Source: Anaeramoeba flamelloides (Eukaryota; Metamonada; Anaeramoebidae). Taken from it: a DNA stretch of 64,000 nt. Numbering within the stretch: the stretch's first letter is position 1; every line of letters begins with the position of its first letter. The notes beneath the pieces are model-generated. The model ran no database searches. It had not been told where the DNA came from and saw only the letters and a list, made by a program, of their open reading frames with translations. Positions 23,102 to 34,500 of this stretch are shown here, piece by piece. A program made the translations under genes and the position numbers. The stretch is taken from positions 4,388,501 through 4,452,500 of the forward strand of contig JANTQA010000008.1 in NCBI GenBank assembly GCA_027625915.1, given 5' to 3'.

Positions 23102-24697
23102 ATGAGTCTCGGAAACTTCTTTGCAAGAAAAGTTATTTCGGAAACAATCGAAGAATCGAAGCCTGTCACTTCCAAAGACAAAGGATCTATGACACCGTTC
23201 CAACAGTTAATTAGTGGGGGCGTTGCTGGTGTAATTGCGCGTACAATCACTAGCCCTGTAGGAATCTTTTTAATTTTTTTTTCTTTTTGTCTTTCTTTTT
23301 GTGTTTTTGATTATTTAGTCCTTTACGATTTTTTGTTTCTGTTTTGCATTTCAAAAATTATTTTCTTTCAAAAAACCAATAGTTAGACGTCATCAAAATT
23401 ATTTTCCAAGTACACAAAGGACCATCTGAATACAACGGCATTTTTGACGCTTTTAGCAAGATCTACCAAAAACAAGGTCTAGCTGGCTTTTGGAGAGGAA
23501 ATCTTGCCGGGTGTGCAAGAATTGCGCCATACAGTGCAGCAAAATTTTTTTCGTAATATTTTTTTTATTTTTAACTTTTTTTCTTTTTATTATTTTTTTT
23601 TTCTCGTCTTTTGGCCTTTCTTTTTTCATTCCTTTTTTTTTTTTTTTTCTTTTTGTTTCTTCATTTTTTTCTTTTCTTTTTGAATCTCACAAATTTTTTT
23701 TTTTTTTTTTCTTGTTATTTTCTTTGCGACACATAAAAATTGATCTTTCTCGTTTTTCTCATTTTACTCCTCAACTTAATTTTTTAAAAAATGTTTCAAT
23801 TAGTTACGACAAATATTCCCAAATAATTGGTCAAGGAAAGCCATTAACCAATTCACAAAGGCTAATTGCAGGATCACTTGCAGGAGCAACTGGTGTAATG
23901 ATCACGTACCCATTTGATTTAATTAAAACAAGAATGACTGTCTCTGACGAATATAAAAGTATCGTCCAATCTTTCTTCAAAATCATGAAAGAAGAAAATG
24001 TCACGGGTCTTTATCGCGGTATTGTTCCAACACTTTGTGGGATCATTCCTTATGAGGTACAAATCATCTTTTTTTTTAAAAAATCTATTTATTTTTTCTT
24101 TTCAAAAGAACATTGTAATTCCTTTGGGAATAGTTGACAGCAAAAGTAGATTTCAACGCGGCCAAACGTGTTTAAACAAAAAAAAAAAAACATTAACATT
24201 AACAAATCATGAAATACCCGTTACCCGTTTCTTTCTACTTTCTTGCCTTCTCTTGAACAACCTGAAATAATAATATTTTGATCTTTGAATCTGTAATCTA
24301 TGATCTTTCTTAATTAATTGCTTAATAATTTTAGGGTGGCCAATTCCTTACTTACGGATCAGTAAAAAAATATCTTGAAAAAAAATTGAACAGACCACTT
24401 TCTGTAGGACAAAACCTTGTTGTGGGCGCATTCTCTGGTGCATTTGCACAAACAGTTGCTTACCCATTTGATATTATTCGAAAAAGATTAATGGTTTCTG
24501 ATGACTATAATGGTATGTTTGACTGTGCTCATAAAATCATCACCGAAGAAGGATTCAAAGCTCTCTACAGAGGAAATGTTTCAAATATTATCAAAGTAAT
24601 TCCATACGCGGGCTTAACATTCTTAACTTATGAACAAGTTAAGGGTTATTTTGATCGAAAAAATATGGAAAAAATCGATGAACTTTTGAGGGATTAA
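23102..24697 (+). CDS. Mitochondrial carrier family (SLC25) protein, four exons
   Basis: This is a six-helix inner-membrane (or hydrogenosome/mitosome) solute carrier. The exons are 23102-23257, 23383-23552, 23804-24056 and 24335-24697. They join in phase to 942 bases, 313 residues, the usual family length. The introns start GTAGGA, GTAATA and GTACAA and all end AG. All three repeat signatures Pro-x-Asp-x-x-Lys/Arg are present: SPLDVIK (split by intron 1 between Pro and Leu), YPFDLIK and YPFDIIR. Each repeat also has its aromatic-Arg-Gly element (FWRGN, LYRGI, LYRGN), and IIPYEG/VIPYAG ends follow repeats 2 and 3. The KIIFQVHKG and RIAPYSAAKFFSYD segments resemble the CoA/adenine-nucleotide branch (SLC25A16/A42/A24-like). 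The substrate is inferred and not certain. Unspliced reading of any exon runs into stop codons within the T-rich introns. Confidence 0.93.
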
Positions 24698-25124
24698 TTT
24701 TTTGAGTTATTAGTATTAGTTTTTTTTTATTTTTTTAATAATACAAATATATATTTTATTAATTGTTTGGAAAAACCGAAATTTTTTTTCTTTTTATTTA
24801 TTTTTACTTTTCTAAGTTAAGTGTTTTTTTTTTCTTCTTTTTCTCTTTATCGAAAAGTAATGTTTTAATAAAACAATATTATTTTTTTTTTAATAACAAT
24901 AAAATTATATTTGTTCTCTTTAAGAATAATTCCTTTTTTGATTTGTTTTTGTTTGTTTGTAAATTTTTAAACTCTAATATTTTTTTATTTTAATATTAAT
25001 TATCAAAACAAAAATTGAATATTTTTTTTTATATTATTATTTTCGGAAGGGATTTTTAATTCCTATTATTACACTTTAGTTTTTTTTTTTTTTTATTTCC
25101 AAGGAGACATAATTTTTTCGATCA
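24698..25124. other. Carrier 3' region and AT-rich spacer
   Basis: T-rich DNA with AATAAT-type signals just after the stop probably serves transcript ending. No gene is seen. Confidence 0.35.
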
Positions 25125-25425
25125 AAATCAATTCAGGAAGAATGTACATTTTGTCATTGTTGGAAATTTTTTGGTTGTTGTAAAATTACTGAAAATGTTA
25201 TTTTTTGAGTCTAATGGGATATTGAAATCTTGAAACCCAAATATCATTCACTCTCTATTTGTGAAAAAAAAAAAAAAAAAAAAACCCAAAGTCAATCAGA
25301 GTTGAATCTTTTATTTTTTGAACCTTTTTTTTTTTTTTTTGATTAAATTTATATTTTTATTAAAGTTATATTTTGGATTTAGAAACGTGTTTATATGGGA
25401 TAGTTGGAATTAATCAGAGAAAAAA
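25125..25425 (+). repeat. Dispersed repeat G, copy 1
   Basis: It aligns in the same orientation with 36585-36865 over about 290 bases: a TGTACATTTTGTCATTGTTG-like start, CACTCTCTATTTGTGAAAA, AGAGTTGAATCTTT, and GGATTTAGAAACGTGTT. No terminal inverted repeats and no protein frame are seen. Confidence 0.65.
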
Positions 25426-25535
25426 AACAATATATATATATATATACCTAGAAATGTGTATTCTAAATTAAAAATTTCTTTTTGAAGATTAAATAAAAAA
25501 AAAGTTAACCTTTGAAAATAAACTTGTAATAATAT

Positions 25536-26603
25536 AAACTCAATTCCAAAAATTGGGGCACACCTTCAAAATCAATTTAATTCCAAGAAAAGTGATATTT
25601 GACTCCTAAATAGAAACATTAAATATTAACAATCAATGTAAATAATTTTAAAGTTAATTATTTATCATTTTTTTTCATTATTTTTTGATTTTTGATTTTC
25701 AATAATTTTTTTGATTTTTTTTGTATTCTTTTTTTTCAAATAAAAAAAAAAAATTTTCTTTTTTTTTACAAAACTTTTCAAAAATCTCAAAATCACTTTA
25801 AAATGAAATTTAAAAGTTTTCATTCTGATCACAAAAAAAAAAATTTTTTTTTTTCTCTCAAAAAGAAAAAAGATTCTTTTTTTATCGAGAAAAATTTTTT
25901 TTGAAAAAAAATCATGATACGGTGTGCTAGGACACATGGCCTACAAACAGACCTTATTATTATTAATGGAAGTGTGAATACTGAATGTATTATTAATGAT
26001 ATTATCAAAAAAATCAAAGGAAATTCAACTCGCTAATTCAGAATATAGTGAGTTGAAATGGATTTTCCAAAAGGATGGAGCTTGTCCACATACCTCAAAA
26101 AAAACCCAAACTTACTTAAATCGGGGATGTAATGTTCTGGACCCTTGACCCCCAATTCCACAAGATTTAAATCCAATTGGGAATTTATGGATAGTAAACT
26201 GAAAAATTGTAACCAAAAAACGAAGAAGAATTTTTAAAATTTTCACTAATGTATGAAATACTTTGAGTTGGGAAACCTAAGATAATTAGTAAACTCTATA
26301 TTTAAAAGGATGGATTTAGTTATCAAAAGACAAGCTGAATCTATTAATAGTTTTTATTAATTTTTCTTTCAATAAAAATGGATTTTTTTGGTAACCGTGT
26401 TCCAAAAAATAGTGGCACACTTTTTTTTATTTTTTCTTTTTTATTTTTCGAATTGAATTTTAAATTTACTATAAAATATATAAATAGTATTAATTAAATA
26501 TTTTCGGGTCTTTTATTATTTTAATGTTCAAATATCATGTATTTTCGAGTATATTTTTATTAATTTATTTTTTTTGTGTGTCCCATTTTTTGGAATTGAG
26601 TTT
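25536..26603 (+). mobile_element. Decayed Tc1/mariner transposon with transposase remains
   Basis: The left TIR TAAACTCAATTCCAAAAATT (25536) and the right TIR AATTGAGTTTA (ending 26603) pair over 29 bases and are flanked by T/A. Between about 25907 and 26192 the + strand keeps pieces of a DDE transposase: NGSVNTECIINDII, then WIFQKDGACPHTSKKTQTYL, then DLNPIGNLW. Tc1 proteins normally have FQQDNAPCHT and SPDLNPIENLW. The third catalytic acid is replaced by Gly here, stops interrupt the frame and the N-terminal half is missing, so it is inactive. A second TIR-like end (GTTCCAAAAAATAGTGGCAC, near 26400) suggests a nested or rearranged copy. Confidence 0.8.
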
Positions 26604-26629
26604 AGAATAAAAAAATAATTACATACAAT

Positions 26630-26915
26630 TAAACTGTATTTCACTTTCAAGCAAAACAGCAAAAAATAAAACAATTAAATTATTTTTTTTATAGAAACAA
26701 CAAATATAAGCTTAATTAGAAATAAGAGAAATCTTACAATAGATATAGGAATTGATATTCATAAAAGAAATGGCAAAAATAACTATTATTTTTGAAAAAA
26801 AAGAAAAATGTTAAATAAAGTTTGGGATACTTTCATTGGAATATCTTGTGCCAAACTTATGAGTCTCTCAGTTTCTTTTGTAAGTTTCAATTGTTGGCAA
26901 AAAGAGTTTTAAATA
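26630..26915 (+). pseudogene. Tc1-type transposase C-terminal fragment
   Basis: From 26809 a 35-codon open piece reads MLNKVWDTFIGISCAKLMSL, like the VWD-x-I...C-x-KL-hydrophobic-S C terminus of Tc1/mariner transposases. About 180 bases upstream also align with 51475-51660. It is a fragment of a separate copy lying beside the 25536-26603 element. Confidence 0.5.
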
Positions 26916-29900
26916 GTAAATTTATAAAATTTTCAAGAAATTGAATATAATGAATTTTTGAGGGTTATTTGGAGGGTTATAACATGTATTTTTTAAAAAA
27001 TCAACTTCTTGAGAATAAGTCAAAAAAAAATTTAAAAATTTAAAAAAAAAAAAAAAAAATTGAGTAAATTCGAAAAAATACCAGATCCAAAAATTGAAAT
27101 AATATTATGAGAAGAATATTAGATAAACCCATTAAATTTGTCCCTTTTTTCACAACATAATTAACAATGGACACTAAGATTAAAAAAGAATTTATATTTG
27201 ATAATCTTCTCCCCTTCTTAATTTAAATGTAAATAAACCAGAGAGCGTCTTGAATTACCAATGTAATTTTTATTGATCATTTCTTAGCACAACCTCTTTT
27301 TTTACAAATTTGTTTACAGAATAACCTTTTAAAAATTTTGAAAAAATAAAAACAAAACAATTGTATTTTATATCTTATGGGAAAGGTGTTTATTTCTAAG
27401 AAATTAAAAAAAAACAACTAAAAAAAGTTCAACGGAAGAAAAAGAAAAATAAGAGTAAAATTTTGATGGTAAATTCGCAATTTTTGGATTTTTAAATGGC
27501 TGGAAAATGAATATTGTTATAAAAATTACACCAATGCATAAAATAAGCAGATATTTTTAAAGAGGTTTTTAAAAAATTTCTATTTATATTAACTAGATTT
27601 GGGTCAGACAAGTTAAATGAAAATTGAAATAAATATTCATTTGGAATAAAGCTTCTAAAAAATCAAGTAATTTTTTTGTCAAAGATGTTAAAATAAAAGT
27701 ATTTCCCAGAAAAAATTTTAACAAACCTCGACAGGAAAGAAGTAATTGTTTTAACTATTAAAAAAAATCAATAAATAAATGATTTTTATATATTTATTAG
27801 TTATAAATTTATCAATTCTTTTGATTTTCATTTTTTAATTGGTATTTATATATAATTAACTCTCAAATATTCAACAACCCTTATGAAAAAAACTCTATAG
27901 CTCTGTTTAAAGAAACAATTTTAATATTTAACTTTCAAAAGAAACCAATGAATCCAAAATTTGGAAAATTTACCTACCCTCATTAATTGGTTTTTCTCTC
28001 ACATAAAGCAAAGGTGTGGTTCCTAACTGACTAAATGTTACTTTCAATATTTAACAAAAATAATTAATGTAGAAGAAATCTTTTTCACATTAGTTTGAGA
28101 TAATATGATGATTTGTTGAAGAACCCTCACATTGATTTTTAAAAAGGTGGCAAAAATAAGGCAAGTATATTGTTTTTAAATATGATATTTTTCATTTAGA
28201 TAAAAGAAAATTCTATTTTTAATCAATATAGTCAAAATAATGAATTACAAATTTTCAGTTATATTAAACTATTATTCAAATAAATAATTTTATACAAATT
28301 AATAAAGTTTATTGGCAATATAAATTATACCCTAGAATTTCAAATTCTTGGGATTATCGTATTTATTGTTGTTAGTAGTACCAATATTGTTAAATCCCGA
28401 GTTGAAAAAAAAAAAGTTGTTTAGTCTTAAAAAAAAAAATGAATTAAACTTGGTGGATGAATTTTGGCATAATTCAGTTTTAGGATATGTGCTTGAATAG
28501 CTGATGACGAATAACTTTTTAAAAAACTCCACAGATCAAATAAAAATGGAATAAAAAAATACTGAATGATAAATATTAAATATTCCAGATTATCCAGAAT
28601 TTAAAAGAATCGAGTGCTACCTATTATTGTGAATTTATCCTCTTTTTTTCCGAATTCTAAAACCCCCATGCACTCTACAGTACTTAAAAATACTCCACAG
28701 TAATTGAGAACACGTTCGGTAATCTTTACTGGGTTTTTTTCCGATTGATATTTATAAAGAAAAATCTTTGATTTTACTCAATTCTTATAAATTCTGGAAA
28801 GCTTAATCAACATTTTTTTTATTTAAAGAAATAAAAAGAAAATGCAACAAAATTTCTATTTATTTGAAAAATTAAAAAAACCTAAAGGAGGTGTCTGTAA
28901 TGTGTCTATTTTTTATTTTAATTTCAGAAATTTAAAAAAAACCTAAAGGATAAATCAAAAAAAAAATTTTTTTTATCCATTTAAATGGATAATTTTTTTT
29001 TTTTAATGGTTAAAATAAATACTTCCCATTTTGAAAGTTAGTTATTGTCTATAAAATACCTTTGAATTATCATAAAATAACCTCTTATCTATGAAATTTT
29101 TTTTTTTTTTTAAATCCTTAACAATTAAATTTGAAAAGTATCTACTTCGAAAATTAGATTCTTTAATTTAAATTATAAAATATCTTTAGAAAAATGTCTA
29201 AAAAAGACCCCTTATTAAATTTTGTCTTTATTAAAAGTTGAGTTTTAAAAAGTGAAAAAAAAAAAAAAAAAGGGAAATATTTATTGTTTTTTTTTGAATA
29301 ATTTATCAAAGATGGTATTTAGTAATACTTTAAATAACTCAATTTGGGGTAAAAGAAAGATTTATTGTAAGTTATTTCCTAGTTTAAATTTAAAATTCAC
29401 TATAAGTCTTTATTAATTTTCTTTTTTGGTATTCATTCTTTAATATGCAGAGTTAGGAGTCACTAAAGATAAAGTTTTTATTCTAATATTTTTAGAAGTA
29501 TGAAAATGATTTTTGAAAAAAATATATTAATTCATATTGTAATTTAGTTTAATTTTCTATTGAAGATCAAAACGAACATTATAATTTTTTTCCATGGGGT
29601 ACTCAAGAATTTAGGTGATTTATTTTTTTCGAAAATATACAGATTGGTTATAGTTTATTTAAAACATTTATCAAAAAATCGTTTATTTTTCTTATTCTAT
29701 TTCTTTTTTATTTGTTCTTCAAAAGTCAATTATTAAAAAATAATTGGTATTTGTACATTTAACAGGCTTTTTATAGTGTAAAATGAGATCAAATATTAAA
29801 ATAAGGAGGCACACAAAAAGATAGACCAAAATTACAATAATTTTTTTTTATTTTTCAACTTGAAAAAAAATTAAAAAAAAAAATGATCTTCCTTAAATTC

Positions 29901-30666
29901 AAGAATGGTAACCAAAAAAAAAATATTTTTTCCTTATTTTCTTATTTAAGGTGACATTAAAAAGCTACCCCTAAAATACTTTTTTTGTGGGTCTTTTTTA
30001 ACAAAAACAAATTTAATTCTGCTTTTTTTCTTCCCGTAATGTTTAAAATCATATAAAAAATAATGAAAACAATCTTTAGAGTGCATTCTTTATGGTAAAA
30101 AATGATTTTTTGATATGAAAAAAAATTAGTAATTTTTATGATACTTAATCCCTGATTAAAAATAATTAACCTGTGATATACGATCGATCTCTAAAAATCA
30201 ACAACCAAAAACGAGAAAAATTTTCGTAAAAAGCCAAATATTAAAACTTATTCCAATTTGAATGGTTCTGAAGTGTAATTTTGAAAACAATTCTGTTCAT
30301 TTTGAAGTGTCTCTCTTTGTCACTTTTGAGTTTTCAAAGATTTGTTTTTAAATTTTTCAATTCACTAATGAATTATTTTTATCATATTAACAATATTTCA
30401 AAATCCTTACTTTGTCAAATTTCAAGGGTTACAAAATAACCACAAATTGGATTCAATCGAATTAAATTTCTTGTGTACTAAAAGAAAACAATTTGTTTCA
30501 AATTGAAGAAATTTAACCCTTTGAAAATAGAAAATAAATAACCGATTTAATTTTTTTTTAAAATTTGATTTTTCATAATCTAGAATTCCTATTCAAGTTT
30601 TTTTTAAAATTGAATTTTCTGTCATAGAAAGCGGATGAATTTTTTTTGTTTATTTAAATATTGTCA
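26916..30666. other. AT-rich region, repeat fragments only
   Basis: No gene is recognised. 28600-28800 (ACTCCACAGTAATTGAGAAC, TTCTGGAAAGCTTAATC) resembles the edges of the foldback repeats at 35.9 and 58.7 kb. 29565-29760 matches 47360-47560, part of the 705-bp inverted-repeat family. The rest is A/T runs. Confidence 0.4.
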
Positions 30667-30920
30667 ATGAAAAGAAGGGGTATTTTCCACTATCCTTTTA
30701 ATGTTCCAAACCAGCCCTTGAGTCTGGAACAAATACATGGTAAGTGACTAGAAACCTTAAACTCAAAATTTTAAAATCAAAAAAAATATCTGGCTTGTTC
30801 TTATTTTGAAGAAAATAGTAAAAAATAAAAAAAAAGTTTTTAGGGCATGTGTCGCAAAGATCGGAAGAGAGTTCACGAATTATTATGAAGTTTTTAATAT
30901 ATTTGAAGTCTCTGTTTTGA
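30667..30920 (+). CDS. Candidate 49-residue two-exon gene
   Basis: Exon 1 30667-30739 encodes MKRRGIFHYPFNVPNQPLSL and a few more residues. The intron 30740-30843 starts GTAAGT and ends TTTTTAG. Exon 2 30844-30920 continues in phase (GHVSQRSEESSRIIMKF) to TGA. Together they make 150 bases. Base composition is clearly less AT-rich than the flanks, and both splice sites are canonical. The protein is not recognised. It could also be the 5' part of a longer transcript. It lies about 600 bases upstream of the CHD gene on the same strand. Confidence 0.4.
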
Positions 30921-31535
30921 TTTTAATGGTCTCAAATTTCTTTTCTTTTCATAAATATTTCAATTGAATTTAAAGAAAGAGTAAATTTTGATTTTCTTTT
31001 TTTTTTTTTTCTTTTTGGAACAGAAGAGGATTTTGTGTTCTGATTTTCTTCTGGACTTCATTTTGTATTAATAATTATGTTCTTTTTTTTCGTCAATGAA
31101 CAAAAAAGTATAACTTATCAAAAGAAAAAAAAAAATGAAAAATAATAATTCATTTAATAGAATCTTGATTTTTCACACTTCAAGCACAAAAAAAATGAGA
31201 AGAAAATGAATTGGTCAAGCACTTTATGACAAGTCTCTGAAATTTGAGTTCAAAAACAAATATTTTTTTCCAAAATTCCAGACAAATTTCAAGATAACAA
31301 AAACAATGTTGTCTAAAATTTGAGAGGCTATTTAAGAACTTATGTGAAACGGTTTTTCACAAGCGTCTCAAGGATCAAAGAAATTTTGGAAAAAATCGAA
31401 TAGAATCAAAACATTCGATTTATTAATACTTTATGAACTACCCTCTAAATCCTATTTGCTTTTTTCATTTTTTTTTAAACAATATTCAATTGATTTTTTT
31501 ACAATAATATTGTTAATTCAAGATCTCAACTCGTT
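30921..31535. promoter_or_regulatory. Upstream region of the CHD gene
   Basis: About 600 bases with T-runs and no gene. It presumably contains the CHD promoter. No motif can be singled out. Confidence 0.3.
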
Positions 31536-34500
31536 ATGACAAATCCGCACTTTACACTCCCACTGACAGGGTCACTAAATTCGTTTTCAAATTTTCTGAA
31601 TTCAAATCTTCAGCCCCAAAACACTTCACAAAATCAAAATCAAAATCAAAATCAAAACAACACAAGCCCATTGCCAAATCAGAGCCTTACGAACCAACAA
31701 AACCAGCCTGTAGTTTCAATGGAGTTGCGTTTAGGTAGTCTGAATTATCTCCAAGATCCAAACAATACGACAATGCCATCGCTAACTCAGCAGCCTTCCG
31801 ATTCGATTTATACAAACAACAATTTTTTAAATACCAACCTGAATCAGCTTTCAAATTTTAGTCAATTGCAAAAACAACCATTAATTAATTCTACAATACA
31901 GAACAATGTACCACCACCAATATCAACGTCAACATCAACGTCAACAACACAAGAAAATCCTCCAAAAAAAAAAAGTTGTAAGTAAACCTTTGTTTATTTC
32001 TTCTTGTTTTTTGTTCTCTTTCTTTAAAACGATATTTTTACAAATACCGAAACACACTCGTTTTAAAATTGCTTCAGGAGTTCATTTAAAAAACTATTTT
32101 TTTTTTTTTCATTTTTTTTTGAAAAAACAAAAAACCTTTTCTAAAAAAAAAAACTTTTTGTTTTTTATTAAACTCTTAAACCCAATTTTTTTAACAAACG
32201 GCAATGTTTAAAACTTTTTTTTCAATAATTCTTTTTTATTCCCATATTTTTTTCAAAAATCTTGAAAAATGAAAAGGACTTCAAAAACCACAAAATTGGG
32301 AATTCTATTTTTGATTCAAATTTTAACAGTTTGTAAACAATCTTTTTCAACTAAACCAATTTTTATTTTTTGTTTTCAATTTCTCTTTTCCTTCAAAAAA
32401 CCACCCACCAACCAAATTTTTTTAATAAAAAAAAAAAAAAAAAAAAAAAAAGATCGTCATATTATTTATGTCAAGAAAAAAAAAAAATATAAAAAAAGAG
32501 ATAAGCAAGCATATTCAAACAAAGCAGTTCGGAACTTCATCACAGAAGACATTACTTACAAACGAAAAAACAACAAAAAGCGAATAACAACAAAAAAAAT
32601 AATTGGACGAAACCAATACCCAGATAACCAAGACATAATCTTAGAAAACGCTAACAATGAAGTATTTATTACCAATAACCAACCATTGGAAGAACCAGGT
32701 CTTAATTTAGATCTTGAGGAGGAAATTATTGAGGAAGCAGAGGAAGAAGAAACTGACGAAGAAGATGAATTTAATTGGAAAAGTGAAGAAAAAAAAAATA
32801 GGAGTTTAGTTACTGCTGGTAATTTTTATTCAATTCATTTTCTTATTTTTTTTAATTTTTTTCAAGAAAAGAGGAAACATATCATTTATGTAATCACTTG
32901 AGAGAATTATTTAACCCCGAGAAATGCTAATTTGCTGTAATTATACTTTGAATTACAAAAAAAAAAAAAAAAACACTCTCGTTTGCCTACAGTTATTATT
33001 CAATAAGCGAAAACCAAAAGTTTTAATAATTCATTTCCAAACCAATTTCTTTATTCAAGATTTAAAACCCTTTTTATGGCCGGACGCTTTCCAAATCAAT
33101 TGGGTTTCACTTTTTGGAAATGGCTTTATTCGTGTATCTATCATTATTTCGAATTTTAAGGGTTTTATGTTATTTTTATTTCACTACTTCAATCTCCTTA
33201 TGATCTCTACCATTTTGGTTATACTATTATTTTACAATGAAAAAATGAAAATTTTTAGTTCACTTTCCAAAATATTTTTCTAGTTTATCAGTCAAAAGAA
33301 AACCCCAAAATATCTTTCCAAGATCTTTTAGAAATGATATTTTTAGACAACAAATTAAACTTCCTTAGATAACCTTAAGACAACATTTTTACTCTTGTTA
33401 ATTTGGTTTGTAAATGTTATAATTTAATATTCATTTTGGAAATTGAAATAAAAATTTTCATTTATTAATTGGAAAATAACAGTCTTAAAAAAAAAAACTA
33501 TTTTTTACAGTTTTTTTCAAAATGTTTTATAAGGACTCTTCAAACTGTACCATTCGCCCGTTTTAAGGACTCCGTTTGCAATTCAACAAATAGTCTCAAC
33601 ACATTTTGTTCCAATCTCATTTAAAATGTAAAGGAATGATCTTTAAAATATTCTCCAATTTGGATCATAAAATCATTTTATGTCATTTTTTAAATGAAAA
33701 ATGAACAAGTAATTTTGAGATACGCGAACTCGAACTCCCTTGTTAAGGGACATGAAAATGAAAAAGAAAAATAATCACGATTTTCTAAATTTAAAAACAC
33801 TTCTCAATAAATAGCTTTAACTTACAATCTAAATGATCACATTGTATATGATTTTTGACCATTGGGTTACGTTGAATTTTTACATTGCCCCCACAAACAA
33901 TTAAGCCGTTCCAACCCTACTGCGAAATATTATATAGACATAGAAATTGGTTGTTTATTATAAAATTGTGTTTTTTGAAATATAAAATTCAATTTCTATC
34001 ATAAGATCAAAAATTTCAACTTCTCTTACTTCATTAGAGTTATTTTTTTTGTGTAAAAACCAAGACAAAAATTAAATTTTCCCAAGAAAAGAAATCACAG
34101 AAATCACAGAAATCACAGAAATCACAGAAATCACAGAAACTTGAAAGTATTTTTCGATCTTTGTTTTTAAATTGTAAAACCTGAGATTTTTGAAATTTTG
34201 TAAATTGAAGATCCACATTAATGTAAGTTTTTTTCTGAATTTGTTTGTCAATTTCTAAAACCAAAGGAACTAAAAAAGGATAACTTCTTTTTAATCTCTC
34301 TATTATAAATTTTACAGTTTATGATGAACTTTCATAACCATTTTAAAGTTTGTTGTATAAAAAAAAATTCCAGAATAGAAAATCAATTCCAGGGTCTTAA
34401 AAATTTTCACTGTAGGGCTTGAACAGCTGTATTAATTATTACAAAGGGGTGTGTGATTTTGTCTTATTTTTTTTTTGGTTCTTTTTGTTTCTGGTTCTTT

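Noticed and set aside
25665-26017. Lys/Phe-rich frames on both strands at the Tc1 remnant
   Set aside because: Poly(A)/poly(T) artefacts that overlap the transposon's 5' part and its antisense.
32924-33283. 119-codon + strand frame after CHD exon 2
   Set aside because: Begins in a poly(A) run and has hydrophobic drift composition with no conserved text. Best read as intronic sequence.
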